A DNA stretch of 64,000 nucleotides from Nocardiopsis sp. JB363 (GTDB lineage Bacteria > Actinomycetota > Actinomycetes > Streptosporangiales > Streptosporangiaceae): assembly GCF_900143625.1 (NCBI RefSeq), contig NZ_FRFF01000063.1, forward strand, positions 1 through 64,000, in the 5' to 3' direction. The translations under genes and the position numbers were made by a program. Position 1 is the first letter of the stretch. Every line of letters begins with the position of its first letter. This document shows, piece after piece, positions 24,369 to 35,466 of this stretch. The notes under the pieces were generated by a model. That model was not told the DNA's origin, did no database searches, and worked only from the letters and a program-made list of their open reading frames with translations.

Positions 24369-24408
24369 ACGGGGGCCGGTGACCACCCATGGTCTCGCCG
24401 GCCCCCGT
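24369..24408. terminator. Bidirectional terminator between the small gene and hutI
   Basis: ACGGGGGCCGG (24369-24379) pairs with CCGGCCCCCGT (24398-24408); the inner GACCA/TGGTC can extend the stem. It lies 20 bases past the plus-strand stop and 17 bases past the hutI stop, serving both convergent units. Confidence 0.75.
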
Positions 24409-24424
24409 CTTCGTGTCCGGGATC

Positions 24425-25633
24425 CTAGGGTCGTCCGGAGATGAGCGCGCCGTCCTTCCACACCGCCGCCACCTGGGGGACACCCGGCCGATAGGCCAGG
24501 TACAGGTGGTTGGGCGCCTCCAGCAGGGTGAGGTCGGCGCGCGCGCCGGGGGCCAGGTGGCCCACGTCCGTGCGGCGCAGGGCCATCGCCCCGCCCTTGG
24601 TCGCCGCCCACACCGCCTCGTCCGGGGTCATCCCCATGTCCCGGACCGCCACGGCGACACAGAACGCCAGGCTGGAAGTGAAGCACGAACCCGGGTTGCA
24701 ATCACTGGCCAGCGCCACCAGGGCGCCGGCGTCGATCAGCGCGCGGGCATCCGGGTAGGGCTGGCGGGTGGAGAAGTCCACGCCGGGCAGCAGGGTCGCC
24801 ACGGTGGGTTCGGGGCGCCGGGCGGCCTCCGCCAGCGCGTCCACGTCCTCGGCGCTCAGATAGGTGCAGTGGTCCACCGAGGCCGCGCCCAGCTCCACGG
24901 CCAGGCGCACCCCCGGCCCCTCCCCCAGCTGGTTGCCGTGCACCCGGGGCAACAGCCCTCGTTCCCTACCGGCGGTGAGCACCCGGCGAGAGGCCTCCTC
25001 GTCGAAGGCTCCACGTTCGCAGAACACGTCCACCCAGCGGGCGTACGGCGCGCAGGCGTCCAACATGGGCCCGGTGACCAGGTCGACGTAGCCTTCCGGA
25101 TCGTCGGCGTACTCGGGGGCCACCACGTGCGCGCCCAGGAAGGTGACCTCGTCGGTGACACGACCGGCCACCTCCAGGCAGCGGCGTTCGTCCTCGATGG
25201 TCAGCCCGTACCCGGACTTGACCTCCAGGGTGGTGGTGCCCTGGGCGCCGGCCTCGCGGACCAGGCGTCGGGCACCGGCCAGGAGTTCGGTGTCGGAGGC
25301 GGCGCGGGTGGCGGCGACCGTGGTGCGGATGCCGCCCGCCGAGTACGGGACGCCGCTCATCCGGGCGGCGAACTCGCGGCTGCGATCCCCGGCGAAGACG
25401 ACGTGGGAGTGGCTGTCCACGAACCCGGGGATGACGCAGCGGCCGTCGGCGTCGATCCGCGCGTCGGCGGCCGGGGCCGAGGCGCGCGGTCCGGCCCAGG
25501 CGACGCGTCCTTCCTCGATGACCAGGGCCGCGTCGGAGATCTCGCCGAGCGGCCCCTCCCCCAGGGAGGGGTCGTTGGTGACCAGGGTGGCGATGCCGTC
25601 GACGAGGACGGTGCCGGGGACGTCGGTGCTCAC
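24425..25633 (-). CDS. hutI: Imidazolonepropionase
   Basis: 402 residues. It hydrolyses 4-imidazolone-5-propanoate to N-formimidoyl-L-glutamate, the third step of histidine breakdown, in the cytoplasm. It is a metal-dependent amidohydrolase: the metal pair [57 protein letters not shown] and [15 protein letters not shown] (Asp ligand) are all present. Length is normal. The frame is open further upstream, but the GTG at 25633 overlaps the hutF stop (GTGA) and gives the family start. It is the last gene of the hut operon and is followed by a terminator. Confidence 0.95.
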   Translation of the reverse strand: MSTDVPGTVLVDGIATLVTNDPSLGEGPLGEISDAALVIEEGRVAWAGPRASAPAADARIDADGRCVIPGFVDSHSHVVFAGDRSREFAARMSGVPYSAGGIRTTVAATRAASDTELLAGARRLVREAGAQGTTTLEVKSGYGLTIEDERRCLEVAGRVTDEVTFLGAHVVAPEYADDPEGYVDLVTGPMLDACAPYARWVDVFCERGAFDEEASRRVLTAGRERGLLPRVHGNQLGEGPGVRLAVELGAASVDHCTYLSAEDVDALAEAARRPEPTVATLLPGVDFSTRQPYPDARALIDAGALVALASDCNPGSCFTSSLAFCVAVAVRDMGMTPDEAVWAATKGGAMALRRTDVGHLAPGARADLTLLEAPNHLYLAYRPGVPQVAAVWKDGALISGRP

Positions 25634-26991
25634 AGAAGCTCCTTGATCGCGGAGTCGAGTTCGCGGGCGGTGTCGGGCAGTCGGGTGTGGACTCCGTCGC
25701 GGACGGTCCAGGCTCCGTCCACCATCACGTGGCGCACGTCGGTGGCGGTGGCCGCGAAGACCACGGCGTCGGTGGCCCTGGCCGGATCGGCCCCGGCCAG
25801 GCGCACACCGTCCAGGGGAACGTTGACCAGGTCGGCCCGGGACCCGGGCGCCAACGTGCCGGCGTCGTCCCACCCCAGACCGGAGTGACCGTCGACGGTG
25901 GCGGCGCGCAGCAGCGCCCCGGCGTCCAGGGTGCCGCGCCGGTGGGTGCGCAGTCGTTCGTGCAACTCCACGGCCCGCGCCTCCTCGAACAGGTCCGTCT
26001 GGGCGTGTTGGTCGCTGCCCAGGCTCAGCGGAACCGGGTGCGGCCCCGCGACGAGGTCGCCGGTACGGGGCAGTCCGTCGGCGAGGTCGCGTTCGGTGGT
26101 GGGACACAGGCACACCGCCGAGCCGTGTTCCCGGACGGTGGCGACGTCGTCGTCGGTCAGGTGGGTGGCGTGCACCAGGGTCGTGCGCTCGGTGAGCGCA
26201 CCGGCCTCGGCCAGCAGTCGTGTGGGGGTGAGCCCGTGGGCGGCCAGGCAGGCGGCGTTCTCCGCGGGCTGTTCGGAGACGTGGACGTGCAGGGGCAGTC
26301 CCCCTCCGGTGGCGAAGCGCGCCACCTCGGGCAGGTCCCGCACCGGCACGGCCCGTACCGAATGGGCGGCCACGCCCGAGCGCGCGTGGTCACCGCCGAA
26401 ATCCAGGTCGGCCACGCGTTCCCCCCAGGCCTCCACGGTGCCGTCGCCGAAGCGCAGTTGGGGACCGACGAGCGGTAGGTGCCGGCCGTCCTCGCCCAGG
26501 CCTCCGGCCAGGTAGCACACGTCCAACAGGGTGATGCGCACACCGGCGTCGGCGGCGGCCGCGACCAGGGCGTGACCCATGGCGTTGGGGTCGGCGTAGC
26601 GACGGCCTCCGGGCCCGTGGTGCAGGTAGTGGAACTCGCCCACGCACACCACCCCGGCCAAGGCCATCTCGGCGAAGGTCGCCCGGGCCAGCCGGTGGTA
26701 GGAGTCGGGGTCCAGGCGCTCGGCGACCCGGTACATCACCTCGCGCCAGGTCCAGAAGGACCCGCCGTCGGCGTGGGTGCGTCCGCGCAGCGCCCGGTGG
26801 AAGGCGTGCGAGTGGGCGTTGGCCAGGCCGGGCAGCGTGAGTCCGGTCAGGTGTTCGGCGTCGGCGGGGCGTTCCACACCGGAGGTCACCGACATCAGCC
26901 GGCCGGACTCCACGGTCAGGAGCACCCCGTGCTCGGGGACGCGGCCACCGAGCCACGCCCACTCGCACCACAGGCGTCGCGGTCGGTTCAC
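25630..26991 (-). CDS. hutF: N-formimidoyl-L-glutamate deiminase
   Basis: 453 residues. HutF removes the imino group of formimidoylglutamate to give N-formyl-L-glutamate and ammonia. It is an amidohydrolase with [17 protein letters not shown] (metal HxH), [49 protein letters not shown] and [16 protein letters not shown]. All metal ligands appear present. Its presence means this host uses the two-step (HutF plus deformylase) route rather than direct HutG formiminoglutamase. The GTG at 26991 overlaps the upstream amidohydrolase stop by four bases. Confidence 0.93.
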   Translation of the reverse strand: MNRPRRLWCEWAWLGGRVPEHGVLLTVESGRLMSVTSGVERPADAEHLTGLTLPGLANAHSHAFHRALRGRTHADGGSFWTWREVMYRVAERLDPDSYHRLARATFAEMALAGVVCVGEFHYLHHGPGGRRYADPNAMGHALVAAAADAGVRITLLDVCYLAGGLGEDGRHLPLVGPQLRFGDGTVEAWGERVADLDFGGDHARSGVAAHSVRAVPVRDLPEVARFATGGGLPLHVHVSEQPAENAACLAAHGLTPTRLLAEAGALTERTTLVHATHLTDDDVATVREHGSAVCLCPTTERDLADGLPRTGDLVAGPHPVPLSLGSDQHAQTDLFEEARAVELHERLRTHRRGTLDAGALLRAATVDGHSGLGWDDAGTLAPGSRADLVNVPLDGVRLAGADPARATDAVVFAATATDVRHVMVDGAWTVRDGVHTRLPDTARELDSAIKELL

Positions 26992-28219
26992 GTGGTCCTC
27001 CCCGGCTCGCCGAGCAGGTCGGCGAGGACGTCGGCCAGGGCCGTGACCCCGGCGTGGCAGTCCTTCGGGTCGGCCCACTCCAGCGGCGAGTGGGACACCC
27101 CGGTGGGGTTGCGCACGTACATCATGGCGGTCGGCACGTGCGCGGACAGCACACCGGCGTCGTGCCCGGCACCGGTGGGCAGGATCGGCACCGGACCCGC
27201 CGACTCGGGGACCCGGTCGGCCACGGTGGCGGCCAGACGGTCGCGCAGGTCGTGGGAGAACTCCACCAGGGGCGTGGTGGACTCGGCCGCCACGGCCAGG
27301 GCGACCCCGTGCTCGTGGGCGGCCCTCTCCGCGGCCTCGCGCACCCCCTCCACCACCGCGGCCAGGACGGTCTGGTCCGCCGCTCGGGCGTCCAACCAGG
27401 CGCTGACCAGTGAGGGGATGGCGTTGGTGCCGTTGGGGGTGACATGGGTCTTGGCGACGGTGGCGCGCGCGTCATGGCTCTCGGCCAGTGCCCGTGCGGC
27501 CAGGATCGTGTGGGCGAGCGGCAGCATGGGGTCGGACCGGTCGACCAACCGGGTGGTGCCCGCGTGGTCGGCTCGTCCGGTGAAGTCCATGCGCCAGCGC
27601 CCATGCGGCCAGATCGAACCCGCCACCCCCACCGGGTGGGCGGTGTCGGCCAGGGCGCGACCCTGTTCCACGTGCAGTTCGACGAAGACGTCGAACATCC
27701 CGATGAGGTCGGGGTCGGGTCCGATGCCGTCCGGGTCCATCCCGCGGGCGGCCATGGCATCGGCCCAGGTCGTACCGGCGGCGTCGGTCAACGCGCGGGC
27801 CCGGTCCGGATCGATCCCCCCGGTGGCCAGGCGGCTGCCCAGGCAGGGCACCCCGAACCGGCCGCCCTCCTCCTCCACGAACACACCGACCGCCAGCGGG
27901 CGGCCCGGTGTGAATCCACGTGAACGCAACTCGTCGACGGCGGCCAGGGCGCCGACCACTCCGAGCGGACCGTCGAAGGCCCCACCGTCGGGCACCGAGT
28001 CCAGGTGGGAACCGGTGGCCACGGCGCCCGGTCCGGGCGTGCCCCACCAGGCCCACAGGTTGCCGTTGCGGTCGGTGCGCACGTCCAGGCCACGGGCGGC
28101 GGCCGCATCGGTGAACCAGGCGCGGGCGTCGGTGTCGGCGCCCGCCCAGGTGTACCGGTGGTAGCCGCCGTGGGCGGAGCGTCCGACGGGGGCCAGTTCG
28201 GCCCAGAGCCGGTCGAAGC

Positions 28220-28223
<4 letters not shown>
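26988..28223 (-). CDS. M20-family amidohydrolase (allantoate/N-carbamoyl amino-acid hydrolase type) in the hut operon
   Basis: 411 residues. By sequence it belongs with allantoate amidohydrolases and N-carbamoyl-L-amino-acid hydrolases: [19 protein letters not shown] (metal His/Asp), [17 protein letters not shown] (Glu pair), [20 protein letters not shown] and [12 protein letters not shown]. All dizinc ligands are visible. Placed between hutU and hutF with overlaps on both sides, it most likely completes histidine catabolism by hydrolysing N-formyl-L-glutamate to glutamate and formate, since no HutG-type deformylase is in the operon. That substrate is an inference; allantoate is the default family annotation. 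Confidence 0.88.
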
Positions 28224-29893
<1,670 letters not shown>

Positions 29894-29914
29894 GGAAGGT
29901 CTCCTCGGGGGGTC

Positions 29915-31462
29915 TCAGACGAGCGGAGTGACGGACTCGGCGGCCTCGATCACGGAACCGTCGGCGACCAGATCCGCCACGGCGGCGATCTCGGGGGCCA
30001 GATAGCGGTCGGGGCCGGGGCCGGCGACCCTCTCGCGCACCAGCTTCAGCACGGCGCCGGTGGCCGGCCCGGGTTCCAAGGGCGAGCGCAGGTCCAGGGC
30101 GCGTGCGGCGGTGAGCAGCTCCACGGCCAGCACGTTGGTGAGCCCGTCGACGGCGCGGCGCAGCTTACGGGCGGCCGCCCACCCCATGGACACGTGGTCC
30201 TCCTGCATGGCCGAACTGGGGATGGAGTCGACGCTGGCGGGCACGGCCAGGCGCTTGAGCTCGGAGACGATGGCGGCCTGGGTGTACTGGGCGATCATGT
30301 GGCCCGAGTCGACGCCGGGGTCGTCGGCCAGGAAGGCGGGCAACCCGTGGGAACGGGAGACGTCGAGCATGCGGTCGGTGCGGCGTTCGGCGATGGAGGC
30401 GACATCGGCCACGGCCACCGCCAGAAAGTCCAGCACGTAGGCGACGGGGGCGCCGTGGAAGTTGCCGTTGGACTCCACCCGGCCGTCGTCGAGCACGACG
30501 GGATTGTCGATGACGCTGTCCAGTTCACGTCCGGCCACCGACAACGCGTGGGTGAGGGTGTCGCGGGCGGCGCCGGCCACCTGGGGCGCGCAACGCAGCG
30601 AGTAGGCGTCCTGGATCCGGTTGCAGTCGGGGCCTCGGTGGGAGGCCACCACCGGGGAGTCGGCGAGCAGGGCGCGCAGGTTGGCGGCCGACGCGGCCTG
30701 TCCGGGGTGGGGTCGCAGCGCCTGGAGTTCGGCGGCGAAGACCCGGTCGGTGCCCAGCAGGGCCTCCACGCTCATGGCGGCGGTGACGTCGGCGACCTTG
30801 AGCAGCCTCGCCAGGTCCATACAGGCCATGGCGAGCATGCCCAGCATCCCGTCGGTGCCGTTGATCAGGGCCAGGCCCTCCTTGGCACCCAGTTCCACGG
30901 GGGCGATCCCGGCCGCCGTCAGGGCCTCGGCGGCCTCCTTGAGTTCGCCGGAGGCGTCGCGGACCCGTCCCTCCCCCATCAGTGCGAGCGCCACGTGGGA
31001 CAGCGGCGCCAGGTCGCCGGAGCAGCCCAGGCTGCCGTACTCGTGCACCACGGGGGTGATCCCCGCGTTGAGGAGGCCTGCGAGGGTGTCGACCGTGACC
31101 GGTTGGACCCCGGTGTTGCCCGAGGCCAGGGTGCGCAGACGCAGCAGCATCAGGGCGCGCACGACCTCCGTCTCCACCTCGGGTCCGGCGCCGGCGGCGT
31201 GCGAACGGATCAGTGAACGTTGGAGACGGGCCCGCATCTCGGGGGCGATGTGCCGGGTGGCGAGGGCACCGAACCCGGTACTGATCCCGTAGGTGGGGAC
31301 CTCGCCGCGGGCGAGGGACTCGACCCGTTCCCGGCCGTGGCGGACGGCCTTGCGGGTCTCCTCACCGAGGATGACATGGGCGCCGTCGCGGGCGACGGCC
31401 AGGACCTGGGCCGGGGTGAGCGGGGCACCACCGACGGCAACGGAAGCGACTGCTGTGGACAT
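29915..31462 (-). CDS. hutH: Histidine ammonia-lyase
   Basis: 515 residues. It removes ammonia from L-histidine to give trans-urocanate, the first step of the pathway, using a self-made MIO cofactor. Visible: YGISTGFGALATRHI, SLIRSHAAGAGPEV, the MIO segment GSLGCSGDLAPLSH, QDAYSLRCAPQVAGA and ESNGNFHGAPVAYVLD. The MIO tripeptide reads Cys-Ser-Gly (147-149) rather than the commoner Ala-Ser-Gly; the essential Ser and Gly are kept. The frame is open to 31534, but the ATG at 31462 gives the family start MSTAVAS. It is the first gene of the operon, divergent from the IclR regulator. Confidence 0.96.
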   Translation of the reverse strand: MSTAVASVAVGGAPLTPAQVLAVARDGAHVILGEETRKAVRHGRERVESLARGEVPTYGISTGFGALATRHIAPEMRARLQRSLIRSHAAGAGPEVETEVVRALMLLRLRTLASGNTGVQPVTVDTLAGLLNAGITPVVHEYGSLGCSGDLAPLSHVALALMGEGRVRDASGELKEAAEALTAAGIAPVELGAKEGLALINGTDGMLGMLAMACMDLARLLKVADVTAAMSVEALLGTDRVFAAELQALRPHPGQAASAANLRALLADSPVVASHRGPDCNRIQDAYSLRCAPQVAGAARDTLTHALSVAGRELDSVIDNPVVLDDGRVESNGNFHGAPVAYVLDFLAVAVADVASIAERRTDRMLDVSRSHGLPAFLADDPGVDSGHMIAQYTQAAIVSELKRLAVPASVDSIPSSAMQEDHVSMGWAAARKLRRAVDGLTNVLAVELLTAARALDLRSPLEPGPATGAVLKLVRERVAGPGPDRYLAPEIAAVADLVADGSVIEAAESVTPLV

Positions 31463-31516
31463 GCCCCCATTCGACCCCGTCCACCGCTTCGCCGGAAGCG
31501 CTGACACGTGACTTCC

Positions 31517-31532
31517 GTCCGAAATACCGGAC
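31517..31532. promoter_or_regulatory. Candidate IclR operator between hutH and its regulator
   Basis: GTCCG (31517-31521) and CGGAC (31528-31532) form a dyad around AAATAC, giving a 16-base palindrome-like site with the TTCCG-type arms often bound by IclR proteins. A second, wider dyad GGAAG (31494-31498) / CTTCC (31512-31516) lies beside it. The position in the 103-base divergent gap is right for controlling both genes. Confidence 0.45.
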
Positions 31533-31565
31533 ACCGTGGTTCGAGGGTTGTGGGACGATCAGGGC

Positions 31566-32324
31566 ATGAGCCATGTTCCGGCGGCCACGCGGGCGTTGCG
31601 GCTACTGCGGTTCCTGGCCACTCGGCCGGGCCCGGTATCGGCCACGGCGATCGCCAACGGGCTCGGACTGCCTCGATCCAGTGTCTACCAGTTGTTGGAG
31701 GCCATGGCCGAGGAAGGGTTCGTGACCCACCTGCCCGAGGAACGCCGGTGGGGACTGGGGGTCGCGGCGTTCGAGATCGGCTCCGCCTACCTTCGCCACG
31801 ACGGCGTCGAACGGCTGGCCCGCCCCTTGCTGCACCAACTCACCGAGTCCACCGGGGCCACCGCCCACCTGGGCGTCCTGCACGGGGCCGACACCCTGTA
31901 CCTGCTCAAGGAACAGCCACCGCACGCACCCACGCTGATCACCGGGGTGGGCGTGCGGCTTCCCGCCCACCTGACGGCGTCGGGGCGGGCGATGATGGCC
32001 CGGCTGCCGCGAGCCCAGGTGCGCGCCCTGTACCCGAACGTGGCGGCCTTCACCGACCGCACGGGGCAGGGACCGCGTACCCCCGGCGACCTGCGAACGC
32101 TACTGGCCGAGGAGGGCGGGCAGGGCTGGTCCTTGGAGGACGGCCAGGTCACCGAGGGGTTCGTGTCGGTGGCCGCTTCCGCCTCGGACCACAACGGGCG
32201 CCCGGCGGCGGCGATCAGCCTCACCGTTCCCAGCGCCCGGCCGGTGACGCCGGGCGCGCTGGCGGCACGGGTGCGCGACGCCGCCCACGAGCTCACCCGC
32301 CGGCTCAACGGTCGTTCAGCGTAG
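31566..32324 (+). CDS. IclR-family regulator, probable hut regulator
   Basis: 252 residues. The N-terminal winged helix-turn-helix reads ALRLLRFLATRPGPVSATA and LGLPRSSVYQLLEAMAEEGF. The C-terminal effector-binding domain reads TGATAHLGVLHGADTLYLL, LPAHLTASGRAMMA and SVAASASDHNGRPAAAISL. It would act as a DNA-binding repressor or activator answering to a pathway metabolite such as urocanate. That specificity is inferred from its divergent position next to hutH. The ATG at 31566 is preferred; the frame is open from 31536 without a ribosome site. Its 3' end overlaps the convergent membrane-protein gene by 9 bases. Confidence 0.9.
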   Translation: MSHVPAATRALRLLRFLATRPGPVSATAIANGLGLPRSSVYQLLEAMAEEGFVTHLPEERRWGLGVAAFEIGSAYLRHDGVERLARPLLHQLTESTGATAHLGVLHGADTLYLLKEQPPHAPTLITGVGVRLPAHLTASGRAMMARLPRAQVRALYPNVAAFTDRTGQGPRTPGDLRTLLAEEGGQGWSLEDGQVTEGFVSVAASASDHNGRPAAAISLTVPSARPVTPGALAARVRDAAHELTRRLNGRSA

Positions 32325-32999
32325 CGGCGCGCTGCGTTCGACGATGGCGGGCAACGGAGCGGTGCGTTCCATCATGCGCAGGATCTGTTCCTTCCGTTCG
32401 AGGGGAACCTGCACGTAGAACTGTGTGGCCGCTGCGGGGTCCGCCTCCAGGTCGAGACTCTCGGCGCTCTCCGCCCAGCTCGGCAGCTCGGCTTCGACGC
32501 GGTGGGTGTCCAGCGCGAACTCGATGAAGTACAGGATCCTGCGCCCGCCGGTGTGCACCTCACGGATGCGGTGGATCTCCGGCCAGGCGATGAACGTGCC
32601 CTCCCCGGGGAACCACCACTTGCGTTCCTGCAGGACGGTGACGCCGTCACTGTCGGCGTTGATGCCCTGACTGGTGATGCGTTGGGGCAGCCCTCGCACG
32701 AGGAACACGTTGCCGCCCGGCCCGATGAAGAACATGACGAGCGCGGCGAAGGCCCACAGGGACACCGAACCGACCGTGGTCTCCTCTCGGGCGACGTGCC
32801 AGATCATCGAGCCCACCACGAGGAGGAAACCCAAGGTGAGCGCGGCGGAGAAGTAGGCGGCGGTCATCCACATGCGAGTGTTGGGTCCGCGCAGACTGAC
32901 GTAACGACGCAGGTGGGACACGCTCGCGGGGGCCCTGGTCAGGTCCGAGGGAACGCCCGGCGCGTCGGAAGGGAGTTCCGGAGGTTCGGGGGAAGCCAT
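32316..32999 (-). CDS. Two-helix membrane protein with PH-like C-terminal domain
   Basis: 227 residues. A Pro-rich cytoplasmic N-terminus (about 1-40) is followed by two hydrophobic segments at about 45-68 and 78-97. The remainder is soluble, with alternating strands (GVTVLQERKWWFPGEGTFIAW, IREVHTGGRRILYFIEF), resembling bacterial PH-domain membrane proteins. No catalytic residues are evident. It overlaps the convergent IclR gene by 9 bases. Its upstream region is shared with the small plus-strand gene at 33143. The fold suggestion is from pattern only and function is unknown. Confidence 0.7.
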   Translation of the reverse strand: MASPEPPELPSDAPGVPSDLTRAPASVSHLRRYVSLRGPNTRMWMTAAYFSAALTLGFLLVVGSMIWHVAREETTVGSVSLWAFAALVMFFIGPGGNVFLVRGLPQRITSQGINADSDGVTVLQERKWWFPGEGTFIAWPEIHRIREVHTGGRRILYFIEFALDTHRVEAELPSWAESAESLDLEADPAAATQFYVQVPLERKEQILRMMERTAPLPAIVERSAPLR

Positions 33000-33129
33000 G
33001 CCCCCATTCTTCCAAGTTCCGGGGGCGCTTTGTGCGCCGACTCACCCTGCCATGCCGGGTTTTGTGGGGTTGTGTCCGACTTGGGATACAAGTTGCGTGG
33101 AATGCCTGATGCCGAGCGGCGCCGACCGC

Positions 33130-33135
33130 TACAGT
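33130..33135 (+). promoter_or_regulatory. -10 box for a leaderless transcript
   Basis: TACAGT lies seven bases before the ATG at 33143, placing the transcription start at or beside the A of the start codon. That arrangement gives a leaderless mRNA, which is common in actinobacteria, and explains the lack of a Shine-Dalgarno sequence there. Confidence 0.5.
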
Positions 33136-33142
33136 CCTGCTC

Positions 33143-33403
33143 ATGAGACGCGGTACACGTGAGTACGAGACGGCCCTTGAGGTGAACGGTGAGGTCCTGG
33201 TTCAGGACGGGGTGATCTACCGAGGGTGGACGATGCTCCCCGAGGAGGGCCCCGACCGATTCGCGCCGCTGGAACGGTGGGCCAAGGGCGTGGCCGAGAG
33301 CCTGGGCGTGCCGGTGGCGTGGCGGGCCAGGGCCAAGAACGAGCCCGAGGAGGGTGGGACGGCCCGACCGGGCGAGACTCCTCAGAGCCGCCTGGCGCTC
33401 TGA
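33143..33403 (+). CDS. Small protein of unknown function
   Basis: 86 residues: MRRGTREYETALEVNGEVLV, then a conserved-looking core VIYRGWTMLPEEGPDRFAPLERWAKGVAE broken here for length, ending in a Pro/Glu-rich tail. There is no signal, membrane helix or metal motif. A TACAGT -10 box seven bases before the ATG suggests leaderless expression. Its 3' end overlaps the convergent 33-residue zinc-ribbon gene by 22 bases. I do not recognise the family. Confidence 0.6.
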   Translation: MRRGTREYETALEVNGEVLVQDGVIYRGWTMLPEEGPDRFAPLERWAKGVAESLGVPVAWRARAKNEPEEGGTARPGETPQSRLAL

Positions 33404-33483
33404 GCCCCGCACTTGGCGCACTGGAACTTACGGTCGTCGCCGAGGATCCAGTCGTGGTCTCCTCCGGTGGGGCACGTGGACAT
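33382..33483 (-). CDS. 33-residue zinc-ribbon microprotein
   Basis: The minus strand encodes MSTCPTGGDHDWILGDD followed by RKFQCAKCGAQSARRL and a stop. C4 and H10 followed by C22-x2-C25 make a minimal zinc-ribbon. GAGGAG (33493-33498) lies nine bases before the ATG at 33483; in-frame ATG/GTG codons at 33492 and 33489 are too close to it. Such tiny ribbons often accompany transcription or ribosome factors, and rbpA lies about 190 bases upstream on the same strand. The function is unknown. It is too short for most gene finders. Confidence 0.6.
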   Translation of the reverse strand: MSTCPTGGDHDWILGDDRKFQCAKCGAQSARRL

Positions 33484-33564
33484 CGACACCATCTCCTCAA
33501 GGCAAGGGGGGCTTCGGGGGTGTGTCGGACATCGTATTTCCCATCAGCCACACGGGTCCCGGGA

Positions 33565-33589
33565 ATGAGAAAGTCCCCATGCTTCTCAT
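33565..33589 (-). promoter_or_regulatory. Hairpin upstream of the microprotein gene
   Basis: ATGAGAA (33565-33571) and TTCTCAT (33583-33589) form a 7-bp stem with an 11-base loop. It sits between the rbpA terminator and the 33-residue gene, in a locally AT-richer patch. It may be a leader structure or a second rbpA terminator. Confidence 0.3.
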
Positions 33590-33612
33590 ATACCCGGCCG
33601 CGTGAGAACACG

Positions 33613-33644
33613 TCGGGGCCCGCGCGTTCAGCGACGGGCCCCGA
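33613..33644 (-). terminator. rbpA terminator
   Basis: TCGGGGCCCG (33613-33622) pairs with CGGGCCCCGA (33635-33644) over a 12-base loop, 25 bases beyond the rbpA stop codon on the minus strand. The stem is a perfect 10 bp. Confidence 0.75.
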
Positions 33645-33669
33645 TGACGAGCCTTGAGGAACCGGAAGG

Positions 33670-34041
33670 TCAGTTCTGGGAGGCTTTCATGTGAGCCTCC
33701 ACGGCGGCACGATCGGCGCGCAGCTTGGCGAGCGCCTCATCCAGGATGAGTTTGCCCTCCTCCTCGCTGCGCCGCTCCTTCACGTACGCCAGGTGCGTCT
33801 TGTACGGCTCGGTACGAGGCGGCGCGGGCGGATTGGCCTTGTCCTTGCCCGAGGGGAAACCACAACGCGGGCAATCCCACTCGTCGGGGACCGCGGCCTC
33901 GCTGGCGAAACTGGGGACGACCTCGTGCAAGTTCGCACAGTAGAACGGAACCCTCACACGCGGAGCGGCCTCGCCCCGCTCCGCCTCGCCCATCGGGCCG
34001 GCTCCGACTCGGCTGCCACGGATGGCACTGCCACTACCCAC
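33670..34041 (-). CDS. rbpA: RNA polymerase-binding protein RbpA
   Basis: 123 residues. RbpA is an actinobacterial factor that binds RNA polymerase and the housekeeping sigma and helps open promoters. Visible: the N-terminal GSGSAIRGSRVGAGP segment, the zinc core YCANLHEVVPSF (Cys) and WDCPRCGFPSG (CxxC), and the C-terminal sigma-interacting helix THLAYVKERRSEEEGKLIL. The His usually near the first Cys is seen in NLHE. The GTG at 34041 has AAGGAG seven bases upstream. It is downstream of secG and followed by a strong hairpin. Confidence 0.95.
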   Translation of the reverse strand: MGSGSAIRGSRVGAGPMGEAERGEAAPRVRVPFYCANLHEVVPSFASEAAVPDEWDCPRCGFPSGKDKANPPAPPRTEPYKTHLAYVKERRSEEEGKLILDEALAKLRADRAAVEAHMKASQN

Positions 34042-34122
34042 GAAAAACTCCTTCGGCGAACTCGCTCACCGGTTGACTCGGGCGAGCTTGACTGTGGACG
34101 AGGGGACCGCGATCGGGCGGTG

Positions 34123-34359
34123 CTACATTCCCCGGTTGATCAACAGGCCGAGAACGACGATCGTCACGATCCACACGACGCCCACGCCCACGGTCATCCG
34201 GTCGAGGTTTCGCTCGACCACCGACGACCCACCGAGCGAGGACGTGACGCCACCGCCGAACATGTCGGAAAGGCCACCGCCCTTACCCTTGTGCATCAGC
34301 ACGAGGAGGATCAGAAGCACACTGAGAAGCATCACGAAGATGGACAGACCGAGGATCAC
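34123..34359 (-). CDS. secG: SecG protein-export subunit
   Basis: 78 residues. SecG is the small third subunit of the SecYEG channel in the cytoplasmic membrane. It has two membrane helices, VILGLSIFVMLLSVLLILLVL and GVGVVWIVTIVVLGLLI, joined by the signature HKGKGGGLSDMFGGG and SSVVERNLDRMTV. The frame is open to 34518, but the GTG at 34359, after GGGTGAG, gives the standard start. Its place after gap-pgk-tpiA is typical for actinobacteria. Confidence 0.95.
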   Translation of the reverse strand: MILGLSIFVMLLSVLLILLVLMHKGKGGGLSDMFGGGVTSSLGGSSVVERNLDRMTVGVGVVWIVTIVVLGLLINRGM

Positions 34360-34590
34360 ACGCTCACCCGTAGCTCGACCCCGCAGCGGGGGGATGGACA
34401 CCTCGGCCCCCCTTTCCCCACCCATCACCTGCGACGACATGAGGGTGCCGACCGGGAACGGGCCGTAGAAGGAGGAGAGCCGGGGACGTTTTCGGACTTT
34501 ACCGCGTCCTGGGGACACGGAAGGGTCAACCGCGAGGCACGGTGGACCCCTGAGCGAAGTCTAGCCCGAACAGTGCACCTGTCGGGCACC

Positions 34591-34628
34591 CCATCCGTCA
34601 CACTTGGACATCGGAGCGTGACGGATGG
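34591..34628. terminator. Hairpin after tpiA
   Basis: CCATCCGTCAC (34591-34601) pairs with GTGACGGATGG (34618-34628), an 11-bp stem with a 16-base loop, about 20 bases past the tpiA stop. It separates the glycolytic genes from secG, which then needs its own promoter or read-through. Confidence 0.65.
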
Positions 34629-34647
34629 GACAAAACAAGACGTTCGG

Positions 34648-35427
<780 letters not shown>

Positions 35428-35466
35428 CGTCGTCACTTCCTTCAACGTCTTGTCGGTTCTGCGAAA

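Noticed and set aside
31463..31565. tRNA-like GGTTCGAGG sequence in the hutH-IclR gap
   Set aside because: No acceptor stem, anticodon arm or D arm can be folded around it; the gap is only 103 bases and better explained as a promoter region.
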